From: Lunularia cruciata
Lineage: Eukaryota > Streptophyta > Marchantiopsida > Lunulariales > Lunulariaceae
NCBI GenBank assembly: GCA_948567375.1
Contig: OX419758.1
Coordinates: 66,097,001-66,161,000, forward strand
Direction: 5' to 3'
Length of the DNA: 64,000 bases
Shown piece by piece: positions 44,401 through 57,345 of this stretch. The first letter of the stretch is position 1; each line of letters opens with the position of its first letter. The notes beneath the pieces are model-generated. The model was not told where the DNA came from. It worked only from the letters and a program-made list of their open reading frames with translations, and searched no databases. A program made the position numbers and the translations under genes.

Positions 44401-46474
44401 TGCATGAACAGTCTTTCTCTACCCGTATCGAGTGATCACTCAAGAATTTTCTTATGTTGTGTTACTGAAAATGATTGGTTGTTATTAAGGTTGTTATTAT
44501 CACGTCGAGGACTGAAGATCATGTATTTCATTAAAAATGTTGATAAAATTAGATTGGCAAGTCTATTTTGTGTTTTTCCTCTTTCCATTGAGAGAAATTG
44601 CTAGGAATTAGCCTGAAGGGACAAACTAGACCTCAGTGCTATTTACTTACAACATTTAATAACCATTAATGAAACATTATCGAGTTTAGAAACCGATATT
44701 GACAATGAAAACAACACAAGAAAGGGACAGAAGAACCAGAGCACCAGAGCAACCTACGAGCCAACCACTAAGAGACTTTTCTAACGCTCACATAACAAGT
44801 ACACAACAACATGAATTGACAGAATGTTGGTCTGTTCATCCGGGTCTCCTAGTCTCTCTGCTTATCTGGGAAGCAGATTGAAAGGTGACGGTGACTATTG
44901 CCCGTCAATGTGTTCTCGATGGGCATTGTTGAATGAGAAGTTTTCCATCCTGTTTCGTATCACTTTATTCCTTTCCGAATATTACATGAGTATTTCATTT
45001 CTACACGGCCATCGTGGGCAACAGAACTCGACTTGAGGGTCACCTTAACAGCTGAAGTAGACGAGATCATCATGTTACTTTGCGAAGCCAGGAAAGATAA
45101 ACTCCAATGGAGGTTTTAAGTCTCGAACGCAGATCCCTTAAGAGAGGGCTTATATGCTGCGGACATAGAGGTAAAGTGAATGGAGGTTTTACGGCTCGAA
45201 CTGAGATTCCTGAAGAGAGGGCTTATGTGCTGCGGACATAGTGTTGAAGTGACACCAAATTGCTTGCTGAAGAGTGGACAACACAATCAAGATGGCCACA
45301 AAACACATGCATCAGAGGGTGTAGAGTCACTTTGGAACCAATTGTCACGTAGCTTTGACGCACCAGGTGGACTGTCAAAATGCTCTAGAAATCAGGAAAA
45401 CCTCGTGGCAAATATACACACCAAATAAGGGAATGGCTGATAGGTTTCAGCTCACTAGCGGTAAACCTCCAGATCTGTCCCAGGTATTGGGTCACTCAAC
45501 AAAAACTTCGTGAATCAAAATCGTTCCTTGCGACAGCAAAGACTAATTGTTCCAAGCCATAAACGATGAAATGTACGAAATTAACCACTGCAAATCTGAC
45601 CACCGTGTCAACTAATCTTCCTAGCTTCCGAATTCTAACAAGTACCTGTAGCTCAGCCTAAACACTAGAGCTTCAACTACTGACGAACTCAACTGTCGTC
45701 CTCAAAAGAGTGGACTCCCACAAAATGCTCCACCTCCACCTGTATGAAGTAGAGACGTGGGTTTGTGTATCCATGCACAAATAGTAATCAAGATCTGCTT
45801 TGAGCTAACTTCGAATATAAACCTGACAGCCATGAGACGGACGTGGGTTCTTCGGAAGGGAACACAAAATCCCTTTTCGGCTTGTTCCTCCCTTGGCGAT
45901 GCTCGATGCAGAACGTTCCTTGCCTCACATATACATCCTGACAAGTTGTACAAACTGCCAGGTGCCGAAAATATAGTCTGGGAAAGGCAACTACATTCTA
46001 GAGAGGAATATGACTTTCAAACATACTCGTTACGTCAAGCCCTAAGATGTACCCAGCAGTTTCTGCTGAAGCACACATGAAGGGAAATAATCCGGTGGTT
46101 TCTAGCAGTCGTCTGCTAAACCAAATAATTATCAACGAAAGCGGGAACGCTACCGACAGCCCTTGACAGACGAGTCTACTGCTACTGTGTCGGGTGCTCG
46201 TTCTGGAATTCTTGGGCATATGACAGGAGAAGTTAGAGGAGGGGAAAGGGGGATAAGCTAAAATCACCACCCTCGCTCATGTCAGGTGAGCCACAGTTAG
46301 TCTTGAGAGGAGGAGCGAATGCTTCTGAACTCTTCCGGCGCACAGGAACGTTCATGAAAGAACGCTGAAAAGGGCACTCCCCACATCCTCGTTGTGATTT
46401 CTTCAAGCAGAGATCACGAGAGATAATTCGATTTCCATAGGGACAACTGTGGACTACGAATTAACTTGTTCAAA
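44401..46474. other. Downstream flank of the PHOX-type gene, no other gene
   Basis: Composition rises from AT-rich to balanced at about 44.4 kb. The part next to 46475 should hold the 3' UTR of the minus-strand gene. Open frames on both strands at 45.7-46.3 kb overlap and are unrecognised. A tandem duplication lies at 45107-45252. Confidence 0.4.
45107..45252 (+). repeat. Imperfect 73-bp tandem duplication
   Basis: Both units begin ATGGAGGTTTTA and contain GAGAGGGCTTAT and TGCTGCGGACATAG. Diverged at several positions, so not recent. Confidence 0.85.
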
Positions 46475-49400
46475 TCAAAATCCCTGCGACCTTTTCTTCT
46501 CTGTTCTTTTAGAGTGAGATTTTTCGTCTCCTGATGTTCTCTGAGAACCCCCAGAACGGCTGCCTTTCTTGCCAGTCTTCGTGAAAGAATCCTCTGAAGG
46601 TGTGTCCACTGATCCATCCTCGCTGATAGCCTTGGACGATTGTCCATCTTCGTCGTTGCCTTGACTTCCTTCTCTGTCAGAAGTAGCAGTCTCCGCCACT
46701 GTATTTTGAGACTCAGAATCCTTCACCAATTTAGCAGCATCTACAATAGAGCTCACATTTTCCAGTGGTTCACTACTGTCACTGTTGACTACATCACCGC
46801 TTTTGATGGCCTTCTGTTCGTCAGTCGACAGGTTGGTCTCATTTGCGGAATCTAGTAGATCCCCATTGCTGTCTACAACTGTTGTATCTAAAGAATCCGT
46901 AACTGAACTCTTCTCCGTGCTGTCTTTCGCCAAATTCGCTGGATGGTTTTTCAACGCGCCGTCTATCTCTTCAGTTGAAGCTCCAGCGGCGACAAACTTC
47001 TCAACCGCAATGTCTAGCAGAGCTTTCCATGAATTCAGTCCCAGGCGGTACTGTACATTGGTTCACGTAACTTTCACCGTTAGTCTCTGTCCTAGGCATC
47101 TATTGCAGATGCAATAATGTTGCAAAGAGTACACTCAAATCCATCCTGAAAATACTCAGCTCCAAGTCCACAATCTTCGTTATTTAGTCATGTATTTCTT
47201 CAAAAGCATACGACGAGAGATAGACCAGGCTAGTTCGTTTGCCATGCATATTCAAACAGTACCATGAAGAGATAACCTCTAGATTGAACAGATTCTTTCC
47301 TTCTAATCGTGTCTGGTATTCTCTAGAATGAAATCAAAACAAAGAGTCAATGGAATAAGCGGGCAGGAAGTGAGACAGGACCTCCACTTGAGAGTGCTCA
47401 AAAAGCACATTGCCCCAGAAGAGGTTGATCTGTGATCTCATGGCTGCCCCCTGATCTGCGGCCTCAGCTGCAGCTGCGCTGGCACTCTCATCATTTGGTG
47501 CCTCTGGCTTCGTTTGTTCCTTTCTTACTTTTGAGGTGGCCTCAGCATGAGCTCCTTGTTGCTGTGCCTCCAGTTGCTCCCACATCTTCTTAAGCAACCA
47601 CGACGCAGAAAGAAATATCGTGAGATTCTGACACGTCTTCGCATTATCTAGGATGGACCGTTGTAGAATCAACGACGAGACGGAACTCCTATTCCTGAAA
47701 CTATTGCAATTGCCAGACCTACAGTTTTACTGAATTGAAACAAACTGAACTCCACCTCTCGATTAAAAGCTTTCCGGGAAATCGCTACACACGACACTGC
47801 TGTTCATGTGGTGACTTACGATTCATATAATCCACGTTATCCGCAATCAAGGAAAAGGGTTGTAGTACCTCGGCGGCAGTTTGCATCCTCTCTTCAGCGA
47901 AGCGGTACAGACTCAAAGTTTCTGATGAATCCCAGGTCTTTAGATCCACACCACCGGCAACTGCAGCCGCCCACTGCAGCTTAGCACTCTCAAACTTCTC
48001 CTGCCCAAGAGCTAGTACACCCTGCCAAATTGCATCACAGGTTAAATGCTTTTTATACTTCGTCCATCAGAGTAGGTAAGGTCATGATAGTTGGAAGAGA
48101 CAGTGCACCTACCATGGTGGTTGAGAGAACGAAAACTAGTAACTGCAGGGGGATATTCTCATAATTGCTTCAAACGCCTTGTGAAGGAAGAGGGCAAGAC
48201 TGAGAAGAGGGATGGAAAAGCTCATGGTCGACAAACCTCGTAGAAGTCTGGTTTGATTCTAAGGGCTTCTTCATATTTTTGGCCTGCAAGTTTGTAATGG
48301 CTCTGTGCCCAATCAAATGCAGCCTGCAGCTGGTCTTTGGACTCGGGTTTTCCTCCAGCTTCTTCCATGGGCATTCTCTTACGTGCAGCACACATGTAAA
48401 CATTACCCCAGTTGAAAAGTGCGAGTGCAGCCTGTGACGACAGTTCACGAGAGATCAGGACAAGGGACTATGAGGAGTGCAAATACCTGGCTGCAAAGAT
48501 TCTCACAAGTTGATTGTTTTCTGCTTGAAAGTGAAAAACAGTTATTAAGAAAGATATTATCATGCGAGTTTGAAAAGCCATGACGTTGTTCATTGATGGC
48601 AACTGCAATCTTATATCAAAAAGCAAACTGAATTTTAAAATTTACCACTTCCTGGAACTTGGCAGCTGCAGCTTCAAAAAGAGGCTGAGCCTCATCACTT
48701 GTAACAGCTGCCTCGAGAGCCTCAGAACAGAGCTCCATGCCCAACTCATGAAAGTCAACATGTCCGTCGGGGTCAATTCCTGCACATATTGCAACGCAGA
48801 AAACAGACGTTAGCATGAAGTCACGAACCGCCACTAGACAGATAAGGTGAGAAAATCTGTTTACTTATCGATAAGGCCAGTCGAAACCATCCTGATATAC
48901 AAGATCAACGATACATCGGGTGAAAGACAGAACCCTACCAACATGAGTGCGGAAAAGTTGGGCGAAGTCAAACAGCCAATCGTCGATCTCCATCTCTTCT
49001 CCAGCTGGCTGCCCATCTTCTTTCTTAGCTGTTTTTGTTGTCTTGGACTCAACGCCTTGGCCACTCTCTGGAAGGGAGACATCCTTCTCAGTGTCTGCCG
49101 AGCCTTCCACTGGCTCCATATTCACATCTTCCTCAAGTGACTCGATCATTTCATCCTCTTCAGCATTTAAGATTTCATCATCCTCAGGGATAGGTGGCTC
49201 CTGCTCCAGTGTACACTCGACTAAGTGCAACCTCACTATCTCCGATACGCTTGGTTGAGTAGCTACGAACTTCTCATCAGCCTCTGACAATTGCGTCTTC
49301 CCTGCACTTTGTCTTTTACTCCTCCCTGCTTCGTCGGCAGCTGCTTCGGCCAGCCGGAGTTCCTCTCTACTTGTGATTGTGACTAAATCGCCCTGTCCAA

Positions 49401-51437
49401 ATTGCCGTGGGAAACTAAACAGCATCAGTTTCAATGATAACTTGTGCATGGCTTCACTGAGCAGAAAGTGACGAACTTAAAATAGTGGAGAGGAATATTA
49501 CATCCAGATCTTGATATTTAATCAGGACCGCCTTCAGTGCCGGGAATCGCTTCCTTACAACTTCACGCAGCTCACCAAACCTTCACAATGGAAAGCGTAC
49601 ACAATGTTGAGCGGGGGAGCTTTCTCTGAGTGTTTCAGTAAAGAACTTTCGCATAGCTTGCTTGAAAGTGTAATACAATGAAACTTAATACATAGCGTAA
49701 TTTCAACCTGCTCACCCGCAGTGTCCGACTACTTCGGCACGCCTGATGTCATGTCCGAAGATAAGCTTCAGTGGCCTCGGTGTTGGTTTTACAATCCCTT
49801 CCCGCAGGGTGCTTTTCTTGGGAACTTTCGGGTCCTCCTGAATTCCAGATTTATTCGACCTAACTTTGCCTCCAGTACTCTTGCCGATTTCAGCTTGAGA
49901 TGCGTTCTGCGTGATGGGTACTACAGGAGACCCATCCTCTCCTGGGGTGCGCAAAGTGGCCTCTGAATCAGTTGTAGAACGACCCTTCTTCTTACCTTGA
50001 GGCCTGGCAGGAAGAGTTGGCCCTCTTCCGCTTTGACCGGGTGCACCATCCGCTCCAGGTGTAGCCGGAGAAGTGGCAGTGTCGGGAGGAGATGCACTCA
50101 GAGAAACAGATGACCTCCATTGCGTATCCTGTTGCGCACCCTCGCTGTTCCCAAGAGCTACTCTCAGCCGCTTCCCTAGTTCCAAAGCTTCTTGGTTGTT
50201 GGATTCCGACTGCATGCGTGGAAGTAGATCAGTGATTACATCATCCAGAATCTGCTCACCTAGATCAACGAGCTTGCATACCCTTCAGTGGTTTGATGTA
50301 CCCCTTTGCAAACTGTTCTAAATGAGGCCATAGATGCGTCCATTCGAAACTTGAGATCTTCATGAGGGAAAACAATTAAATTCATACAACTCCACAACAA
50401 ATGCTTACGGCAACATCAGATACGACTGAAGGACGAGTACCTGGAGTAGGAATTGAACGTCAGCAAGTGCCAACTGCAGCTTGCCCATGGCTTCATAGGC
50501 CCGTGCTCGGCGGAAAAGTGCCTTCCCAAACTTGGGGTGAGCTTCCAGAGCGAGTGTACATTCCATGACCACATTGTCATAAACGACAGGTTTCACTTGG
50601 AGTAAACAGGCAGCTCGATTACTGCAGCATGAACCCAAGAACGAAAATTACTCAACAAAATATTGTGTTCATTCACGACACACCACTCAGCTTACAGCAA
50701 GAGTAGCAGCCTTCGACGAACTAGTGCGCTTCCGGAGTCTAGGTCAGTCTCAGTGAGTCTTATCTCTGAAGTTATAAAGCATGCCGAAAACTAATCTAAA
50801 TGGCGTTGAAGTTCAAAATCACCAATGAACCACCTGATGTAGAGGCTGCTGCAACTTAGAAATTCTAAAATGTGCGATCTTGCAATGCGGGTGATTTGCG
50901 GATACACAATGAAGCCAAGGAAAATGATCTCGAACTTGACTCTAATCGTACAAATAGACGACAGGACTTCGACCATATGAAGGGCGTAATGAGTGGTCTC
51001 CTAACCAAAGTACAAAATAGTTGCCCATTGCACGTGTGACGTACTGTGATTTACCTGTGAAATACAGCTCTATCAGGATGACCCTCCGGTGTCAATTTTA
51101 GTGCTTGATCATAGGTCTCAAGAGCTCCCAAATAATCCTTCCCTTGGAAACGCTTGTTTCCTTCATCTTTGAGTTCGTGGGCCCTCTTGAGAAAAACCTG
51201 ATATTTGAAATCCAGATTTACAGTCATTAGAGACTCTTTTGACGTAATTAATGAGAGTCGATGAAATCAAAGGATAGGTTTTGCCCATTGTTACATAGCA
51301 AACCAAATGAAAAGGACATTAACAGAAGCAGATGCTGAGGAGCATGGACTGCATACCGCATCATCAGGGTCGACTTTGTTCGCCCCTTCACCAGAAGCCG
51401 AATTCGCCTTCTTCTTCTTAGCACTTGATTTCCCCAT
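46475..51437 (-). CDS. PHOX: PHOX-type TPR and PB1 domain protein
   Basis: Plant scaffold or co-chaperone-like protein of the Arabidopsis PHOX1-4 family (PHOX2 is CLUMPED CHLOROPLASTS 1). Eleven exons, all GT-AG and in frame: 51357-51437, 51055-51197, 50441-50621, 49716-50209, 49502-49580, 48939-49392, 48646-48779, 48237-48431, 47869-48021, 47382-47585, 46475-47050; 897 aa. Residues 28-135 are TPRs (KRAHELKDEGNKRFQGKDYL, then SNRAACLLQVKPVVYDNVV). PB1 spans about 282-350, with the basic Lys (LKLIFGHDIRRA) and the acidic OPCA motif (KYQDLDGDLVTITSREEL), so it could pair head-to-tail. A conserved central domain follows (DDWLFDFAQLFRTHVGIDPD, HELGMELCSEALEAAV, LFNWGNVYMCAARKRMP). Acidic residues cluster at 390-430, and a Ser/Glu-rich tail of about 150 aa ends the protein, making it longer than typical. 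The N-terminus MGKSSAKKKK has a Gly2 that might be myristoylated. All domains are intact. Confidence 0.93.
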
Positions 51438-52960
51438 CTACACAACAATTCAAACACTGTAGCTTGAACATAGTATCCCTCTACTAGCCTTAATAATGTC
51501 ACTGCCATTACACGGGACACATAGAATGGGCGTCGAGACAAAGGGCTAGTTCATCAGAGTAAAAACAATCTCCCTATCAATTCAACTTTAGGTGAATGCA
51601 ACAACGGTCCATGCGCGATGTACAAAGCACCATATGAAATAATTAAAACAATTTATTCGTTCTCGTTCACTAATTCGTAACCTCAAACGACTTGCTCATA
51701 TACGCACCCAAAGGTACGCGAACGGATAATGCGACCGCAGACTAAACTGATTAATTCATCCAGACGAGGACCAAGAGCTGGTGCCCAAATACTTCCGGAA
51801 ATTGCAATAGGCTAAAAACTTCCAAGAGTATTTTAGTCCAGGTACTCCTCCAAGCAATTACAACCCGACGAGAAGTGGTGTTTCACTAGCAGTAGACATT
51901 GCCACTACAACAACGACGAGGTCGAAAAGAGCGGTAGACCATTGCGAGGACTGACAACAGACACATTGCAGAATTCGCTTTAGACTAGAAGCATCAATCC
52001 AGTTGAAAATTGTTGCGCTCACAGTTGAACGTTCCTCTCTCCGAGGAACTCAGACCGTGCCTGAGTAGCCACCTCGAGCCATGATGTCCTCCAATGAAAC
52101 CATTTAATTTAAGTAGCGCCATATTCAAAGCACGAGGCCTGCATTGCAGGAGCAGGCCAGCCAATCAATCGATGGAGTCTGTTTCTGCTTACGTACCCGG
52201 CTTGCGAAAGAGACCGGATGCTATGGACGGATCCAACCCCGCACGAAGTGGAGCAATACCGCTCCGAAGAACCTCCACCTTAGGGTTTACGACTCCGCAT
52301 GGAGCCCTCCCTGCTTTGCTTCTCTCCTATAAGGAAACCTGTGAAGACTAGACTAGAATAGAACGAGGGGAGGAGCAAAGTGAAGAAGCTTAGAATTCTG
52401 CTTCACCACTTCCCATGGCCAGGTGGCCACTTCCTTATCTCTGAGCAACGAGTTGTACACCCAACATTTGAATACCAAGCAATAATAGCACCACCTCCTC
52501 TTCAAACCAAACCTCAACTCCGTCTCTACAATATTCCTGTTCACAAAAGATTCCTCCCCAATATTCTTCTCACATAAACCCTTTTTCTTCTTTTTCGAGG
52601 ATAATATCCTCCAATCCGCCAATGAGAGCTCGCATCTCCTCATTTTCTATTTTCTTCCCTTTTTCAGGGTCAGCGCTCAGATTCAAACCCTTGTCCCTGT
52701 ACTTAACACCTTCCCCCCCCCCCCGCGCGAGTTCTAAGCTACTGTATTCTACTGCAACGGTGTGAATGCGGTATGGCGCACAGTAGGAGCAGCCCGCCGA
52801 CCATGACTTCCACTTGCTTTACATCATGATCTCTGTCTGAATTCCAGTCCGCCCACAGTTCACTCCAGGCAAGACGCCTTGATAGAGATTTACCGCTGGC
52901 GCTACAGATGATTATCTAGTGTGTTTTTAGTATAAGTTGAGCTTCTCTAAGTCGTTCATG
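51438..52960 (-). promoter_or_regulatory. Upstream region of the PHOX-type gene
   Basis: No gene is supported here. The leader and promoter of the minus-strand gene should lie here. A telo-box-like AAACCCTAA occurs on the minus strand at 52280-52288, and a 12-C run at 52713-52724. Plus-strand frames at 52094-52351 are unrecognised. The transcription start cannot be placed. Confidence 0.35.
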
Positions 52961-55809
52961 GGTCAGGTCAGGTCAGGCGTTGGAAGTTTTGTTTCCCAAA
53001 ACGAGTGAGTGAGCCCTGTTGATGAGGCATGGCTCGGACGTGAGGACTGTAGGCTGTTTAGGTGGTTCTCGAACCTCGGAACAGGAATGAGTTCGAGTTT
53101 GTTGGACGATGATGAAGTCCTTCGAGCTATTGTATGGTTGCTGTATTTTCGCAATGTGGCTGGGAAGCGGGGATTATTCCTATTCTTGTAGCCGTGCAAT
53201 TTCTCCTAGCGGTAGATCCTGAGAAGAAGCCAGAGATGTGAGAGATCTGCTTGTACACTGCTATCCGCGGGCTCCTCGAGGTAAAGACTTAGGTCGAGTT
53301 CCGATATCTGATTCTTTAAGACATTGCTGGATTGTTCTGTTAATATGAGGGTCTTGTTGGTACAGAATATTGTTCGCCTCAAGTAGGTATCGCCTTGAGA
53401 CGTCAGGGCAGTGGTGAATGTCTGCTGCTTTGTTCGGCAGGACGGTATTCTCCTCGTCTATCTGAATACCCCCTGATGCGAGTGAGACCGGGGATGAGAG
53501 CAAAACCATGTCTCAACTTGCTTAGCTAACGATCTTTTCCAGCCATCGCGGGAAAGATTTGCTGGAATTCGTTGCGATCATTTCTTTGTAAATCAAAGAG
53601 GCCTTGTGCAGTAGCTGTTCTCGGGCCCGGAGATGGAGGGGGATAGATTGGCTGGATGGCATGAGACGTTAGGAGTGTACCCTAATTGAGAGGAGAAGTT
53701 TCCACGAGACTTTCATTTCGGTATCACAATCCAGGTAGCTCGTCTCATTTCTTTTCTGGCCTTCTTAAATAACTGGAGCTGAGTGAAGCACTGAGGACTA
53801 ACCTAACTAATTTGCATCGCTTGGGGAACGATTACCAGCTACGAGGGTGCAGAGTAAAGAGATGGCATACTTACTTCGGGAGTCTGGCACGAGAGCCATA
53901 TCTTCGTTCTGGAATCATATTGTATTTTATTCCCGATTAGATCGAAATTGTGGCTCTCGTTCTCACTCCCGATGTAGGAATGTCAAAATTTCCAACAGGA
54001 GCAAATTGAGGCAACCACTCATTTTCACTGTGTCCATAAAGAACAACGAAGGAATTATTTGAGATGCAAACGAGCCCAAGTGCGTCACAGACTGCGGGAC
54101 GCCATGATTACTTTGCCGAGCAGTAGTTATGCATATTTTCAGATTATGATCTGTTCACTGATACAGAACTAATGAGCCAGAGTTCGAAGTACATGCCTAC
54201 TTTCGCAGTCCGTAGAGACATAACAACTCAACCAACTTTGGTTAGGACCTGCGTCATTGATAAGGAATTTCCCTCATGGTAATTGGCACGGATTGTGTTT
54301 ATACCTTGGTGCAACGCACCAAGGTAAAATCCGTGCCTGCATATCGCTTTGGGAACATTTCGGAATAATCAGCGAACTAGTGTCTTATTCTTGGAGTAGC
54401 GACGAAAGAGAGGGTATAGAAACCTCATTGCATGTAGGACAATACAGAAATCAAGGTTGTTCTGATAAGTATGCGAGTGTTAACAAGTTCTCACGTTGGG
54501 AAATTCTGTCACGTTCAACGCAGGCTCGTTGGTGTGTGCTTATGTTGATGTCGTGCACAGAAAGGACTCCAAGTAGTATCCAAGACGGAACATGCCATTG
54601 AGGCACAGATTAGTTCCTGCTCTTCAATGGTTCACGATGTAAGAAATCATGATGCCTCCAATTCACACCGGTTTTCAGCAAGGAAACGGTTAGCTCGTGC
54701 AGCCAATAAGCTGCATTGCAATGACTTACTTGGAGGAGGAAATGCCTAACCCAGGCCCCGATCCACAGCTTCATATTGCAGGTCTTGATCACCAACTACA
54801 CGACCATAAAGCTTTGACTTGCCACAGACAGAGATTCTCAAGGGATTGAATAAAATGATTCAGATCGAGAGTAAACAATGCCAGTGAATTCAGCATCTGT
54901 AAACCGATGAAGAAATGAGTTGTTTTGTTCACCAGAAGGATCTAACCAAAATCACGGTACCATTCATGCCAACTCGTCTACATTGTCTCACATGGGCAGC
55001 GGAACATCAAACATAGATGTAAAGCCTAAATTCTTCAATTAGGGTTACCGTCTTAATCTTAATCTTACCGTCTTAGTCTTAATTTATTTCCTTACTGTAA
55101 TCCGGCTATTCCTGCCACTATGTTATCAAGTTCTTTTTTGTTTCCGTTATTCCTGTTAGACCAAAAATTTACAGAACCAATTCGAACGTTCTCAGTACGT
55201 TGTGTTTTCAAGTTTTTCGGTTGTAGTGATTTCACATTAGACCCAATAACTTACAAAAGCATGTGATTGTACCTTTTGTTATGTGATTCCGTGCTCCTGA
55301 TTGGCAGTCGCTAGCTGGTCTCGACTCTATCTCCATGTAGTTTGATATCTGCATATTGTGTGGGGCTGTGAACTGTCCGGTAAATGTATGCTCAAGATTG
55401 GAAATTGTGATTTGGTCTCGAATCCAGATCCTAATCGTGCTGTCATGGATACGATGATGATTTTAGGTTGTATGAAGTTAAGACTTCAACGAGAGTGTAC
55501 GTGTGAAAAACCCCACGCCAAATATGTATTTCATCCTTCTAACCCGTGTGAACCAGTGAACAACATGTCCAGGAGCCTAATCCATGATGTCGAGAAGTGA
55601 ATAAAGAATCAAGACCCCTGAAGATGGAAGGAACATGATCTGGTATATTTGTCAAGTTATGCTTCTATTGCTTACGAACACATAAGCATAACATCTTGGT
55701 AAGTCCGTACCCAACACCCCGAAACAAACATTTTGATTGCTAGCACCAGATATTTTCAGCAAGAAATACGTGGACTACTAGTAACAGAACATTTTAAGCG
55801 TGAGACCCA
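52961..55809. other. Intergenic region without a supported gene
   Basis: About 2.8 kb of balanced composition. Short frames on both strands (for example 53261-53509 minus, 54257-54601 plus) show no recognisable domain. It contains a strong hairpin at 54285-54337 and a short TCTTAATCTTAATCTTA repeat at about 55050-55070. Confidence 0.4.
54285..54337 (+). repeat. 20-bp stem hairpin with internal loop
   Basis: Outer arms GGCACGGATT (54285-54294) and AATCCGTGCC (54328-54337), inner arms ACCTTGGTGC (54303-54312) and GCACCAAGGT (54316-54325). All pairs are perfect, with a 3-nt apical loop and an 8-by-2 nt internal loop. No gene overlaps it. Confidence 0.92.
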
Positions 55810-56279
55810 ATGCACAATCATGGACAAGGACCTCTAAGAATAGGAATGTTGGTGCGTTTCAACATTATTCTATTATTGGAAAAAAATAAATTTGTGACTC
55901 CTCTATTTTTGGGGACTCCTCTAGCTAATCCACTTAGATTATCATATATAATATCTTCCGAGATATTATCAAACCAATTTTCATCTTTAGATACATTTTC
56001 TAATTATTATTATAGACCTTTTTCCATTTATGACATTACCTCTTTGTTACAAAATTTTACTCAAAAGATTATACTAACACCGGTGCCTTGGTCAACTTAG
56101 TTCTGGATTCCATGTTGCCTCATACAAGGGTATCTTTTACAAGGCATGATATATTACACACGTTATAATGGGTACCTTGGATACATTTTGGGAGAATGCA
56201 CTTTGCTTTGTATTCCTTTGTTGCATTAATTAGTGTTTGACAAGGTCAAGCTTCTTGTACGGTAGGAAAATGTGGGGGT
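55810..56279. other. AT-rich sequence bordering a gypsy relic
   Basis: Composition becomes AT-rich at about 55.8 kb. The plus-strand frame 55810-56100 is rich in Leu, Ser and Phe and not recognised. Probably retroelement-derived. Confidence 0.35.
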
Positions 56280-57345
56280 TGTGATGTATAATGGCATAGC
56301 AAAGAAGCGTGAAATACTAGATGGATCTTCATGTGTAGAGGGAGTTCAAAAGCCACTACTTTGACTCATTGGATGATGGGAAAGGACCAATAAAAGAAGG
56401 TTTGAACTTACAAGGGCCAACCAACATAATGTTAGTTGTGGATAATTACACTTGATCTCCATCTTAAAACTCCATGTATCAACAATGTGCATTTGCATAT
56501 TATTTTGTAGATTTTGTGCTATCTGTAACCTATTCTTGGCATTCTCCATGCCTTGTTGGATTCTAGAAACAAAGATGCATTACTACATGCATCAATCTTT
56601 AAATCATATGATCTCAGACGTCCAATCAAGTTGGCTATGGATGCATCAAGCATTGCGAGTTCTTGTGTGATTCACCAAATCCATTTTTTTCCCTTGCCAA
56701 TTAATGATGTTAGGGGTTGTGCAACCTTGGAGAAGTCCTTGACAAATCAATGATAGAATCCAATCAACCCAAAAAACTCTTGAGTTGCATCTAATCCTTA
56801 GGAGCACTTCAATTCTAAATGATATATATTTTATTTGTTAAAACTTGGATACCTTTTGCACTAACTCTATTACTATCCAAGTAATCTACATCAAACTTGC
56901 TAAATTTTCACTTTGAGATTTTGGCATACAATTAATTTTTCATAAAACTTTGAAGACTCCTTGTAGATATTACTTATGCTCTTCATTGTCCTACTATAGA
57001 TTAAGATATCATCTAGAAAAATGACAATAGACTTATCCAAGTATAGATAGAATACATCATTCATCAAACTCATGAAAATGGCCAATGCATTGGTGAGGAT
57101 GAACGACATCAATTTGTACTCAAAATGACAATACCTTGTTCAAATAGTTCTATGCATATCTTCCTCCATAATCCTAATTTGGTAATAATTGCTCCAAAGA
57201 TTAGTTTGGTGAAGTATTTTGCCCCATTGAGTTGATCAAATAGGTCATCCATTAGAGGTGATGGATATTTGTTCTTCATCATTTGTTGATTTAGGCCTTG
57301 ATAGTCAATGCACATCCGCAATGGACTATGACAACCCAATATCAA
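56280..57345 (-). pseudogene. Ty3/gypsy RT relic
   Basis: Minus-strand frames give MCIDYQGLNQQMMKNKYPSP, MDDLFDQLNGAKYFTKL (57109-57345) and, after a frameshift, [15 protein letters not shown] (56900-57112) with the catalytic DD intact. RNase H would follow to about 56500 but is badly decayed. The RT is cut off abruptly at about 57345, where an unrelated repeat beginning TGACAACCC starts. Confidence 0.78.

Noticed and set aside
45702-46270. Possible small genes on either strand downstream of the PHOX-type gene
   Set aside because: Frames overlap in opposite directions and have no recognisable motif. More likely 3' UTR and intergenic sequence.
49721-50321. Plus-strand open frames at 49721-49966 and 50073-50321
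   Set aside because: They are antisense to exon 4 of the PHOX-type gene, whose protein is clearly conserved on the minus strand.
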